This document shows, in pieces, positions 1 through 5,059 of a DNA stretch of 5,431 nucleotides. How positions within the stretch are numbered: position 1 is the first letter of the stretch; every line of letters begins with the position of its first letter. Origin of the DNA: Candidatus Woesearchaeota archaeon (GTDB taxonomy: Archaea; Nanobdellota; Nanobdellia; Woesearchaeales; ARS49). The notes beneath the pieces are model-generated. The model had not been told where the DNA came from. It did no database searches and saw only the letters and a program-made list of their open reading frames with translations. Made by a program: the position numbers and the translations under genes. The stretch covers positions 1 through 5,431 of the forward strand of contig JAPLZR010000032.1 in NCBI GenBank assembly GCA_026394935.1, written 5' to 3'.

Positions 1-123
1 ACACTAAAAGAACACGTAATACTGGCACGAAAAGCAATGAAAAGAGCATCATACAAGCTCCCGTGCAGCTGCCAGATACTAGTTGAAGAAAAAATCGTAA
101 AGAAAACAGCAAAAGCAGCGTAA
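1..123 (+). CDS. rpl10e: Ribosomal protein L10e/uL16, C-terminal part
   Basis: The window opens inside an open frame of 40 codons ending in TAA at 121-123; the start lies outside. The visible tail has the archaeal/eukaryotic L10e (uL16) C-terminal pattern: a basic helix (ARKAMKRASYKLP) followed by a strand (CQILVEE). In homologues this is an ALxRASxKLPxPC element ending near the C-terminus. uL16 is a core protein of the large ribosomal subunit, bound near the central protuberance and the A-site tRNA, and acts in the cytoplasm. Two cysteines (CSC) follow KLP where many archaea have TPC. The tail ends in a short Lys/Ala-rich stretch. No clear oligo-T terminator follows; the next TATA box begins 23 bases after the stop. 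The assignment rests on the tail only, but this motif is quite specific. Confidence 0.82.
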   Translation, partial: TLKEHVILARKAMKRASYKLPCSCQILVEEKIVKKTAKAA

Positions 124-140
124 TTCTATACTACTCCAGA

Positions 141-154
141 GTAAAGATTTAAAT
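141..154 (+). promoter_or_regulatory. TATA box/BRE, leaderless promoter for the 180-992 gene
   Basis: An ATTTAAAT box lies at 147-154, preceded by a purine-rich BRE-like stretch (GTAAAG, 141-146). The box begins 33 bases before the ATG at 180. Archaeal transcription usually starts about 25-30 bases after the box, so the mRNA should begin at or within a few bases of the ATG. No Shine-Dalgarno sequence lies between, which fits leaderless translation. Confidence 0.7.
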
Positions 155-179
155 AATAGCTGATTTAAAAAAAAACGTT

Positions 180-992
180 ATGGACATATCACCAGATGAC
201 ATACGCCGCTTAAGACTTGAAGTGCCAAATGGCATTCACGGAATTTTTGTTGACGCAGCACTAGACTGGCAGAAATTAAGCGAAAAAGAAAGAACACTAC
301 TCCAACAAAAAGAACACTCCTTCAAAGCATACCTAACAGCACATTCTATAGACTATACAAAATTTCACACCGAAAACCCACATGCAGACTGGAATGAAAC
401 AACAATGGCCCAAGAGTTGCGCAATCAAAAAGAATCGTATCTCTCACTCGCAGCTCAATTACAAAAGGCAATAGAAAATAAAGAAGGCAGACGAAACTAC
501 TTTAAATTCAGCGACACACTAGACCAATTAGTTTCAGAAGGCAAGCGCATAGAATCAATATTAATTGCAGAAGAGGCAGGAAGAGATCATTTCAATGACG
601 ATAGAAAAACAGTTACATTAATACCAGAATACAAGGAAAGATATAACAACGTATTCTTACCAATCTCTCTAAGAGCAGACAAAAGAAGAAGAGAAAATAC
701 AACACTGCCAATATATTATGTAAAAATGAGTGAAGGAAACATAACAGGAATATTCTACGTACACTTCGTACATCCCCTCATTGAAGGAGATCACGCCCTC
801 CAAAACCACATCACAGAAAGATTGACAAAACTGTCAAGAACCAAAAACGGACAATATTGGGACGAATTCGCCCTAATACAAAGCAACATAGCAAGAGCTC
901 CAACAGAAATCGAAGACGACAAAGTCCTGAAAGGCCTAGGATTACAGCCAAAAGTAATCACCTTGGATTATTCAACCAAAGCAAAAGCTTAA
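180..992 (+). CDS. Uncharacterised soluble protein, 270 aa
   Basis: I do not recognise this protein. It has 270 residues with no signal peptide or hydrophobic membrane segment, so it is probably cytoplasmic. The first half is charged and predicted mostly helical, with Lys/Glu-rich stretches around residues 30-50 and 80-105 that could form short coiled coils. The second half (about 125-240) has more strand-like segments, including the aromatic run GIFYVHFVHPL near 190. The ATG is chosen because it is the first in the frame and sits 33 bases after a strong TATA box. Codon use, with many A-ending codons and AGA arginine, matches its neighbours. The gene has its own promoter and ends in the TATA box of the next gene, so it is probably transcribed alone. 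It is a lineage-specific orphan as far as can be seen; no function is claimed. Confidence 0.78.
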   Translation: MDISPDDIRRLRLEVPNGIHGIFVDAALDWQKLSEKERTLLQQKEHSFKAYLTAHSIDYTKFHTENPHADWNETTMAQELRNQKESYLSLAAQLQKAIENKEGRRNYFKFSDTLDQLVSEGKRIESILIAEEAGRDHFNDDRKTVTLIPEYKERYNNVFLPISLRADKRRRENTTLPIYYVKMSEGNITGIFYVHFVHPLIEGDHALQNHITERLTKLSRTKNGQYWDEFALIQSNIARAPTEIEDDKVLKGLGLQPKVITLDYSTKAKA

Positions 993-995
993 ATA
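981..995 (+). promoter_or_regulatory. TATA box/BRE for the surface-protein gene, overlapping the upstream stop codon
   Basis: The box CTTAAATA (988-995) contains the TAA stop (990-992) of the preceding gene, with a BRE-like GCAAAAG just before it. It begins 31 bases before the ATG at 1019, the same leaderless geometry as the promoter at 147. No Shine-Dalgarno sequence lies in between. Confidence 0.62.
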
Positions 996-1018
996 ATTCT
1001 GATTGAAAGTAAAAAAAC

Positions 1019-1843
1019 ATGAAAAAGAGCACACTTGCAATAATAGCAATTCTGTTCATACTATTCGCAATATTCCTATTCTATCCAAAAAAACCTGCAA
1101 CAGAAGAGCAGATAGTGAAAGGCTGGGTGAAAACACAGCCATCAGTCACAACAGAAGCAGGAGAAAAAAGAGCAATAGCAGCAGAATGGATAGAAGCACA
1201 AAAACAATATTTACTGAAAGATGCAGAAGGAGACATAGGATACATACAAAAAGAAAAACTATTGAAAGCAATAAAGACAGAAACAAAGCCAGTAACGATA
1301 AGCGCACCACCAATAACAGTGCCTGTACCGACACCAGCGCCAACAACCACTCCAACGCCGACACCTACTCCTACACCAACTCCAACACTCAATACGACAC
1401 TGCCTGCGCCAGTTCCTGCACCCGCTCCAACTCCATCAGTCAACATAACACTCCCACCAGTTCCAACAGGACCTGCATGCGGAAATGCATTGATAGAACC
1501 AGGAGAACAATGCGAGCCGCCAAACACTCAAACGTGCAATGCATTCTGCCAATTACTAATACCGCCGCCAAGACCATCATACTGCACAAACAACCAATGG
1601 GACGGAGACGAAAGCGACCTGGACTGCGGAGGAAAATGCAACCCCTGCCCGCCATCAGGACAGCCAACATACAATTCCTGCTGGACAGGACTAGACTGCG
1701 CAACAGGAAACTGCAACATGAGCGCAGCACAACCACTGCCAGCAGTCAACCCAAACACGCAAGCAAGCTATAATTCTGTACAACAACTCCAAACACTCGC
1801 AGGACAGAAATGGATAATACCATACGAAGGAAAGTGCGGGTAA
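1019..1843 (+). CDS. Membrane-anchored, Pro/Thr-linker, cysteine-rich surface protein, 274 aa
   Basis: This is probably an extracellular protein held by an N-terminal membrane anchor. Residues 1-4 are MKKS, 5-22 form one hydrophobic helix, and PKKP follows. A charged segment (24-90) comes before a low-complexity Pro/Thr/Ala/Val linker (about 91-152) with a TP-repeat core. The cysteine-rich end has two recognisable pieces: CGNALIEPGEQC (154-165), like the CGNGxxEPGEEC start of DUF4215/Myxococcus cysteine-rich repeats, and DGDESDLDCGGKCNPC (195-210), like the DGDETDxDCGGxCxPC module of secreted proteins. There are 12 cysteines (154, 165, 173, 177, 189, 203, 207, 210, 221, 227, 232, 273), all after the linker. 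The even number fits six disulfides outside the cell. N-X-S/T sequons occur at N125, N142 and N233, so glycosylation is possible. Its role and ligand are unknown. The start follows from TATA spacing and the signal-anchor. Confidence 0.85.
   Translation: MKKSTLAIIAILFILFAIFLFYPKKPATEEQIVKGWVKTQPSVTTEAGEKRAIAAEWIEAQKQYLLKDAEGDIGYIQKEKLLKAIKTETKPVTISAPPITVPVPTPAPTTTPTPTPTPTPTPTLNTTLPAPVPAPAPTPSVNITLPPVPTGPACGNALIEPGEQCEPPNTQTCNAFCQLLIPPPRPSYCTNNQWDGDESDLDCGGKCNPCPPSGQPTYNSCWTGLDCATGNCNMSAAQPLPAVNPNTQASYNSVQQLQTLAGQKWIIPYEGKCG
1289..1474 (+). repeat. Degenerate Pro/Thr-coding low-complexity tract
   Basis: This tract inside the surface-protein gene encodes the linker, residues 91-152. Its core (about 1340-1390) is a run of CCN-ACN codon pairs giving alternating Thr-Pro. 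The wobble bases vary (A, C, G, T), so selection appears to hold the amino-acid pattern rather than the DNA repeat. Such tracts are typical of stiff, often glycosylated stalks. They also explain long spurious open frames in other phases here. Confidence 0.8.
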
Positions 1844-1850
1844 AGTACGA

Positions 1851-1868
1851 CAGTACAGTCAGTACAGT
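1851..1868 (+). repeat. Tandem 9-base duplication CAGTACAGT
   Basis: Two perfect adjacent copies of CAGTACAGT (1851-1859 and 1860-1868) lie just after the surface-protein stop and before the next promoter. The partial copy AGTACGA (1844-1850) precedes them. They do not form a convincing hairpin. They could be a regulator site or a slippage product; nothing in the sequence decides this. Confidence 0.6.
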
Positions 1869-1875
1869 CCATAGG

Positions 1876-1913
1876 TTTAATTCTCAAGCTCACTTAACAG
1901 TATTTGAGGTGAT
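1876..1913 (+). promoter_or_regulatory. TATA-like box and perfect Shine-Dalgarno site for the 90-aa membrane protein
   Basis: TTTAATT (1876-1882) is a plausible TATA box beginning 41 bases before the ATG at 1917, which predicts a leader of roughly 10-15 bases. That leader would hold GAGGTGAT (1906-1913), an eight-base match to the archaeal 16S 3' end, three bases before the ATG. This decides the start. The layout differs from the leaderless genes upstream and matches that of the thioredoxin gene at 3532. Confidence 0.68.
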
Positions 1914-1916
1914 AAT

Positions 1917-2189
1917 ATGGCCAAATTGGAAGCAAAAAAAGTAGGTCTTGTATTCGGCTGTTTTCTGGCACTATTCCACCTGGTATGGTCAATAGCAATA
2001 CTGATAACACAATCAGGAGTACAAAAATTCATTGACTGGATACTAGGACTGCACAGAATAGGAATGTCGTTTACAATACTGCCCTTCCATTTAATGTCTG
2101 CAGTATTACTTGTGGTCGCAACATTCGTGTTCGGCTACATCTTCGGATACGCATTTGCAGCAATATGGAACTGGCAAGTTAAGAAGTAA
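1917..2189 (+). CDS. Small two-helix integral membrane protein, 90 aa
   Basis: A 90-residue protein with two hydrophobic segments (about residues 8-32 and 56-84), joined by an amphipathic stretch with a conserved-looking DWILGLHRIGMSF motif, and basic ends (KLEAKK, QVKK). The arrangement (His/Trp in helix 1, DWIxxLH in the loop, a Pro-Phe before helix 2, GYxxGYxFAxxWN at the end) resembles a widespread uncharacterised family of small membrane proteins in archaea and candidate phyla. I cannot give the family an accession. The start is fixed by a perfect Shine-Dalgarno site. The gene stands alone between a surface protein and a convergent minus-strand unit. Function unknown; the aromatic and glycine-rich helices suggest packing against a partner, which is inference. 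Confidence 0.85.
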   Translation: MAKLEAKKVGLVFGCFLALFHLVWSIAILITQSGVQKFIDWILGLHRIGMSFTILPFHLMSAVLLVVATFVFGYIFGYAFAAIWNWQVKK

Positions 2190-2212
2190 ATTTTTTTATT
2201 TTATTATTTTTT
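2190..2212 (+). terminator. Oligo-T terminator after the 90-aa membrane protein
   Basis: Directly after the TAA at 2187-2189 the plus strand reads almost only T with a few A (T7 at 2191-2197, then further T blocks to 2212). This is the intrinsic archaeal terminator type, which needs no hairpin. It overlaps the last codons of the convergent nnrD, whose AAA/AAT-rich tail is the same DNA read from the other strand. The two stops are only six bases apart. Confidence 0.65.
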
Positions 2213-3020
2213 GATATTTCTTTAATATAATTGGAAAAGTTTTAACTAAATCACTGGCAAGATAACCAAAACCGAGCTTCTTGTACAACAGTTCACCAGC
2301 CTTTCCATTAACGTAAGCTGCAATTCTTGCAGAAGTGAACGGGTCATTGCCCTGGGCTATCAGCCCTGTTATAATGCCAGCCAACACATCACCAGTACCG
2401 CCGTGAGTCATACCAGCATTGCCGGAAGTGTTAACGGCAGTTTTATTCTTAGACATTATAATCGTATTCGGATGACCTTTAATCACAAGAACATTACTGC
2501 CAAGATGCTCTTGAACAGACTTTTCTGTCAGTTTGCTGTTTTTTAATAGAGCTTCAAACTCCTTAGCGTGAGGCAGAAGAACAGCGTTTTTAACGTCCTG
2601 CAAGCGAATGACTCTTAGTGCGCCAGCATCAATGACCAAAGGCTTGCTCACTTTTTTGATTATCTGCAGCATAAACTCCTTTGATTCAAGAGAAATTCCA
2701 TTACCCATCTCAACAACATCAGCAGCTTTTGCAAGCTTCAAAACTTCCTTAACGTTCTTGACACTGAAATTCTTGCACTTGATCTTTCTTGTGATGATAT
2801 CAGGAGAAATACGGTTGATTGCCCAGGCAACCCTCTCAGGAGCAACAACATAAACCAAGTCAGAACCAGAACGCAAAACGGCAAGAGCAGACAATCCAAC
2901 CAAAGCAGGAGCACCAATATAGTCTTCACTACCGCCGATAACAAGAACTACACCATTGTCGCCCTTATGAGAAGACCTCTTTCTTGCATTAAGCATACAG
3001 AAGGATAAATCAGCCGACAT
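2196..3020 (-). CDS. nnrD: ADP/ATP-dependent (S)-NAD(P)H-hydrate dehydratase
   Basis: NnrD (YjeF C-terminal, ribokinase-like fold) uses ADP or ATP to dehydrate NADHX/NADPHX, hydrated NAD(P)H damage products, restoring the coenzyme in the cytoplasm. Family motifs appear in order: SHKGDNG then VLVIGGSEDYIGAPAL (residues 17-40), IDAGAL (130-135, usually DADAL or DADGL), LPHAKEF (149-155), VLVIKG (178-182), and the nucleotide/catalytic loop NAGMTHGGTGDVLAG (201-215) with the expected catalytic Asp211. AYVNGKAGELL and YLASDLVKTFP complete the C-terminus. At 274 residues it is a full stand-alone dehydratase; no NnrE epimerase domain is fused or adjacent. The first ATG (3020) overlaps the upstream gene by 11 bases, which suggests coupling. 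Met9 (2996) is a good alternative: it is closer to usual family starts and lies 30 bases after an ATTTAAAT box. Function is confident; the exact start is not. Confidence 0.93.
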   Translation of the reverse strand: MSADLSFCMLNARKRSSHKGDNGVVLVIGGSEDYIGAPALVGLSALAVLRSGSDLVYVVAPERVAWAINRISPDIITRKIKCKNFSVKNVKEVLKLAKAADVVEMGNGISLESKEFMLQIIKKVSKPLVIDAGALRVIRLQDVKNAVLLPHAKEFEALLKNSKLTEKSVQEHLGSNVLVIKGHPNTIIMSKNKTAVNTSGNAGMTHGGTGDVLAGIITGLIAQGNDPFTSARIAAYVNGKAGELLYKKLGFGYLASDLVKTFPIILKKYQKIIK

Positions 3021-3435
3021 TTAAATATTCAGCACCTGCAGTTAGCATCATCACGTCTTCAGGAAGAATCATCTCTTTCTTAGACGAACAACAGAGCTCA
3101 GAACCGCGATTAAGCGTTTTGGAAAGAAGCAGTTTTTCCTCATCACCAACCTTAACTGCTGCCAAAAAGTAGGCAAGAGAATTGTGGTTTTCGCCCTTCA
3201 CATAATATTTGCACCCAACAACAAAAGGAACACTCAGACGAGGACATAGAGAAGGGTCGGGGTTTTCAGCAGTAATCCTGTCATCAGGCAGCAAAACTGC
3301 GCCTTCAGGCAGAACTTTGGAAATATCGCTGTTCTTTAAAATATCCTCGATAGCACCTCTCCTGCTGCGGATATGCACTATTTCATCCAAATGCTGAAAT
3401 AAATCAAAATTCTCCAAAAAATTGATGGTTACCAT
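3010..3435 (-). CDS. Uncharacterised protein upstream of nnrD, 141 aa
   Basis: I do not recognise this protein. The frame is open from a GTG at 3459, but I place the start at the ATG at 3435, because the minus-strand box TTATAA (3465 to 3460) begins exactly 30 bases before it, the leaderless spacing seen at other genes here. The eight extra residues from the GTG would be a Phe-rich translation of the poly-T leader. The 141-residue product has no membrane segment. It begins with a helical region (about 1-45), then a Pro/Asp-rich stretch with LPEGAVLLPDDRI (about 42-54), a strand-rich part (PFVVGCKYYVKG, AYFLAAVKVG) and a CCSSKKEMILPEDVMML end. A Cys-Cys pair is visible, but no known metal or redox motif. 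It overlaps nnrD by 11 bases and is probably cotranscribed with it. Confidence 0.72.
   Translation of the reverse strand: MVTINFLENFDLFQHLDEIVHIRSRRGAIEDILKNSDISKVLPEGAVLLPDDRITAENPDPSLCPRLSVPFVVGCKYYVKGENHNSLAYFLAAVKVGDEEKLLLSKTLNRGSELCCSSKKEMILPEDVMMLTAGAEYLNVG
3019..3026 (-). promoter_or_regulatory. Possible internal TATA box for nnrD
   Basis: ATTTAAAT on the minus strand (3026 to 3019) lies in the last codons of the 141-aa gene. It begins 30 bases before the Met9 codon of nnrD (2996). It could give nnrD its own leaderless transcript. The same bases must also encode Tyr-Leu-Asn of the upstream protein, so the match could be chance in A/T-rich DNA. Confidence 0.4.
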
Positions 3436-3459
3436 AAAAAAACAGAAAAAATGACCCAC

Positions 3460-3465
3460 TTATAA
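3460..3465 (-). promoter_or_regulatory. TATA box for the 141-aa gene and nnrD
   Basis: TTATAA on the minus strand (3465 to 3460) sits 30 bases before the ATG at 3435, in the divergent intergenic region. Between box and start lies a T-rich stretch without a Shine-Dalgarno sequence, so a leaderless or nearly leaderless mRNA is predicted. Confidence 0.5.
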
Positions 3466-3483
3466 TCTTTTATGTACTAAACT

Positions 3484-3497
3484 CATAAGATTTAAAT
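3484..3497 (+). promoter_or_regulatory. TATA box for the thioredoxin operon
   Basis: ATTTAAAT (3490-3497), preceded by an A-rich BRE-like sequence (ATAAG), is the strongest box in the divergent intergenic region. It begins 42 bases before the ATG at 3532, which predicts a leader of about 12-15 bases, just enough to carry the Shine-Dalgarno site at 3522. It lies about 25 bases from the opposing box, so the two promoters could influence each other. Confidence 0.7.
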
Positions 3498-3521
3498 ACA
3501 CTAAGAAAACAGACACGAACA

Positions 3522-3526
3522 GGTGA
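3522..3526 (+). promoter_or_regulatory. Shine-Dalgarno site deciding the thioredoxin start
   Basis: GGTGA lies five bases before the ATG at 3532. The GTG inside it (3523) is itself in frame and could be taken as a start. Reading it as ribosome binding site leaves a protein that begins MKKN followed directly by a membrane helix, the usual signal-anchor layout. Confidence 0.7.
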
Positions 3527-3531
3527 AACCA

Positions 3532-3912
3532 ATGAAAAAGAACATGATATTGATTATTGCGGCATTAGTGATCGTAGTACTAGCATTCGCATTCTTCAAA
3601 GACAAAATAATAGCAACAGCAACACCAGCATCAGATATGGACGATTTTGCCAAATGCCTGACAGCAAAAGGAGCAACGTTCTATGGGGCAAGCTGGTGCG
3701 GACACTGCCAAAACCAGAAAAAAATGTTCGGAGACAGCATACAGTACGTAAACTACATTGAATGCGCAACACCAGACGGACAAGGACAGACAGACGCGTG
3801 CAAATTCGCAGGCATAACAGGATACCCGACATGGGACATCAGCGGAGAAAAAATGTCAGGAGCAATCCCGCTGGAAGAACTAAGCCAGAAAACCGGCTGC
3901 AAATTAGCGTGA
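3532..3912 (+). CDS. Membrane-tethered thioredoxin-like protein, VKOR-partner type, 126 aa
   Basis: A thiol-disulfide oxidoreductase probably acting outside the membrane. Residues 1-4 (MKKN) and a hydrophobic helix (5-22) form a signal-anchor with no obvious cleavage site. The thioredoxin fold runs from about 36 to 126. The active site is WCGHC (Cys56, Cys59), and the cis-proline is in GYPTW (Pro99). Four further cysteines (42, 78, 90, 123) are present. The spacing FYGASWCGHCQNQKKMFG, then YVNYIEC, CKFAGITGYPTW, resembles the thioredoxin domain fused to bacterial/cyanobacterial VKOR (YGAYWCPHCQDQKELFG, YVEC, AGITSYPTW). Here it stands alone and no VKOR lies in the window. The start is the ATG after GGTGA; an in-frame GTG at 3523 is less likely. 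It is the first gene of the operon and overlaps the reductase by four bases. The thioredoxin identity is firm; the VKOR relationship is motif comparison from memory. Confidence 0.9.
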   Translation: MKKNMILIIAALVIVVLAFAFFKDKIIATATPASDMDDFAKCLTAKGATFYGASWCGHCQNQKKMFGDSIQYVNYIECATPDGQGQTDACKFAGITGYPTWDISGEKMSGAIPLEELSQKTGCKLA

Positions 3913-4811
3913 AATACGACGTAATAATAATCGGAAAAGGACCGGCAGGACTTTCTGCAGCTATTTTCACAGCACGAGCACAGCTGAAAACGCTTGTAAT
4001 CGGAAGAACAGAGAAAAGCCAGCTGATTTACGCACACGACATATACAACTACTTCGGATTCCCAGAAGGAATAAAGGGCAAAAAACTGCTAGAACTCGGA
4101 GCCAAACAGGCAAAAAAATGGGGAGCAGAAATAATAGAAGACGAAGTTGTCGATATCAAAAAAGGATTCAAAGTCAAAACTTCAGATAAAGAACACGAAG
4201 CAAAAGCAATAATCATCGCAACAGGAATACCAATACAATGGGCAGGCATCAAAGGAGAAAAAGAACTACTCGGCAAAGGAGTGCACACCTGCCCGAACTG
4301 CGACGGACCAATGTACAAAGGGAAAAAACTCGCAGTCATAGGCAACGGAGACTACGCAGCAGAAGACGCACTTGAACTCACAAATTACACAAAAGACGTA
4401 ACAATAATATCACACGGACCAAAGTTCACGTTCAACAAGAAATTCGAACAGGAACTGAAGAAAAACAAGATAAAACTCAAAAACGCACGAGTCAAAGAGT
4501 TTATAGCAGACAAGTTCCTCAAGAAAATAACATTTGAAGACGGCAGCGAAGAAGCATTTGACGGAGCATACCTTGCCTGCGGAACAGCAGGAGCAACAAC
4601 ATTCGCATCAAAACTCGGAATAGAACTGAAAGAAGGACTGATTAAAACAGACGAGAACGGAATGACAAACGTGCCAGGAATATTCGCAGCAGGCAACTGC
4701 ATGGGAGCCTGCAGGCAGATAGCAAAGAACGTCGGAGACGGGTGCAACGCAGGAGTCAGCACGGTAAAATTCCTGAAAGCAAAAGACATATTCATGGACT
4801 ACGCAAAATGA
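3909..4811 (+). CDS. trxB: Thioredoxin reductase-family FAD/NAD(P) disulfide oxidoreductase, 300 aa
   Basis: A low-molecular-weight thioredoxin reductase-like flavoprotein, which moves electrons from NAD(P)H through FAD to a CxxC pair, in the cytoplasm. FAD site: GKGPAG (9-14) and IIATGIP (102-108). The redox pair CPNC-DG (Cys128, Cys131) lies where TrxB has CATC-DG, followed by the nucleotide-site motif IGNGDYAAEDAL (144-155). The C-terminal FAD motif is GIFAAGN (257-263), where most relatives have AAGD. The HRRxxxR motif that reads the NADPH 2'-phosphate is replaced by ISHGPKFTF (about 167-175), so NADH or another donor is possible. Extra cysteines (264, 268, 279) surround the FAD motif. 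The length, 300 residues, is normal. The start is GTG at 3909, overlapping the thioredoxin stop as GTGA; upstream residues in the same frame are out-of-phase thioredoxin sequence. The substrate cannot be settled, since the adjacent thioredoxin is probably on the other side of the membrane. Confidence 0.92.
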   Translation: MKYDVIIIGKGPAGLSAAIFTARAQLKTLVIGRTEKSQLIYAHDIYNYFGFPEGIKGKKLLELGAKQAKKWGAEIIEDEVVDIKKGFKVKTSDKEHEAKAIIIATGIPIQWAGIKGEKELLGKGVHTCPNCDGPMYKGKKLAVIGNGDYAAEDALELTNYTKDVTIISHGPKFTFNKKFEQELKKNKIKLKNARVKEFIADKFLKKITFEDGSEEAFDGAYLACGTAGATTFASKLGIELKEGLIKTDENGMTNVPGIFAAGNCMGACRQIAKNVGDGCNAGVSTVKFLKAKDIFMDYAK

Positions 4812-5059
4812 ACCCAACACTACAGGAAATAATCAAGCCATTGCTTAACGACGAATACCGCAAAAAAGGCATAACTTCTAAAGATAAAATACGAGACATC
4901 CTTGAAGACAGCCTGGCATGCACTGAATTACTGCTCAATATTGATGAACAGCTGCACATATTCATACTAGATAAGGACTTTGACAAAATAAAAACAGTAG
5001 GAGATTTGGAAGTTTACATACAAAAATATCAACCAGCAGAAAAATGTGCCTCGCAGTAG
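4808..5059 (+). CDS. Acyl carrier protein-like phosphopantetheine-binding protein, 83 aa
   Basis: The sequence follows the acyl carrier protein pattern: a helix I region (residues 3-14), a loop, then the EDSL motif whose Ser35 would carry 4'-phosphopantetheine (E. coli AcpP Ser36, Met included). From DSL to the end of helix IV it aligns with E. coli AcpP without a gap over 38 residues: DSLACTELLLNIDEQ against DSLDTVELVMALEEE, and KIKTVGDLEVYI against KITTVQAAIDYI. Length (83 against 78) also fits. Classical ACPs carry acyl chains for fatty-acid or polyketide synthesis, which most archaea lack, so a different acyl or peptidyl cargo is likely. It has cysteines at 38 and 80 and is less acidic than usual. 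The start is the ATG at 4808, overlapping the reductase stop as ATGA; the longer frame from 4742 would cover the reductase gene. No synthase, ligase or phosphopantetheinyl transferase is visible here. Confidence 0.8.
   Translation: MNPTLQEIIKPLLNDEYRKKGITSKDKIRDILEDSLACTELLLNIDEQLHIFILDKDFDKIKTVGDLEVYIQKYQPAEKCASQ

Noticed and set aside
1340..1390. Short repeated units that could suggest a CRISPR array
   Set aside because: The units are 6 bases, degenerate at codon wobble positions, lie in frame inside a gene and have no spacers.
1081..1527. A 148-codon minus-strand frame, rich in Gly and Val
   Set aside because: It is the antisense reading of the Pro/Thr tract (GGN/GTN codons) and has no promoter or domain of its own.
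1003..1773. A 256-codon plus-strand open frame overlapping the surface-protein gene in another phase
   Set aside because: Its product is an implausible Thr/Asn/Ser/Arg-rich string caused by the A/C-rich Pro/Thr codons. The other frame has a signal-anchor, ordered cysteine motifs and a matching promoter.
3436..3459. Eight extra residues at the start of the 141-aa protein (GTG start)
   Set aside because: They translate a T-rich stretch between the TATA box and the ATG; the transcript probably begins close to the ATG at 3435.
3762..3908. A 49-residue N-terminal extension of the thioredoxin reductase
   Set aside because: These bases encode the thioredoxin C-terminus in another phase, and the extension is Arg-rich nonsense. 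The family start is just before YDVIIIG, at the GTG of the GTGA overlap.
4742..4807. A 22-residue N-terminal extension of the ACP-like protein
   Set aside because: It lies in the conserved reductase C-terminus in another phase. The ATG in ATGA at 4808 gives the normal ACP length.
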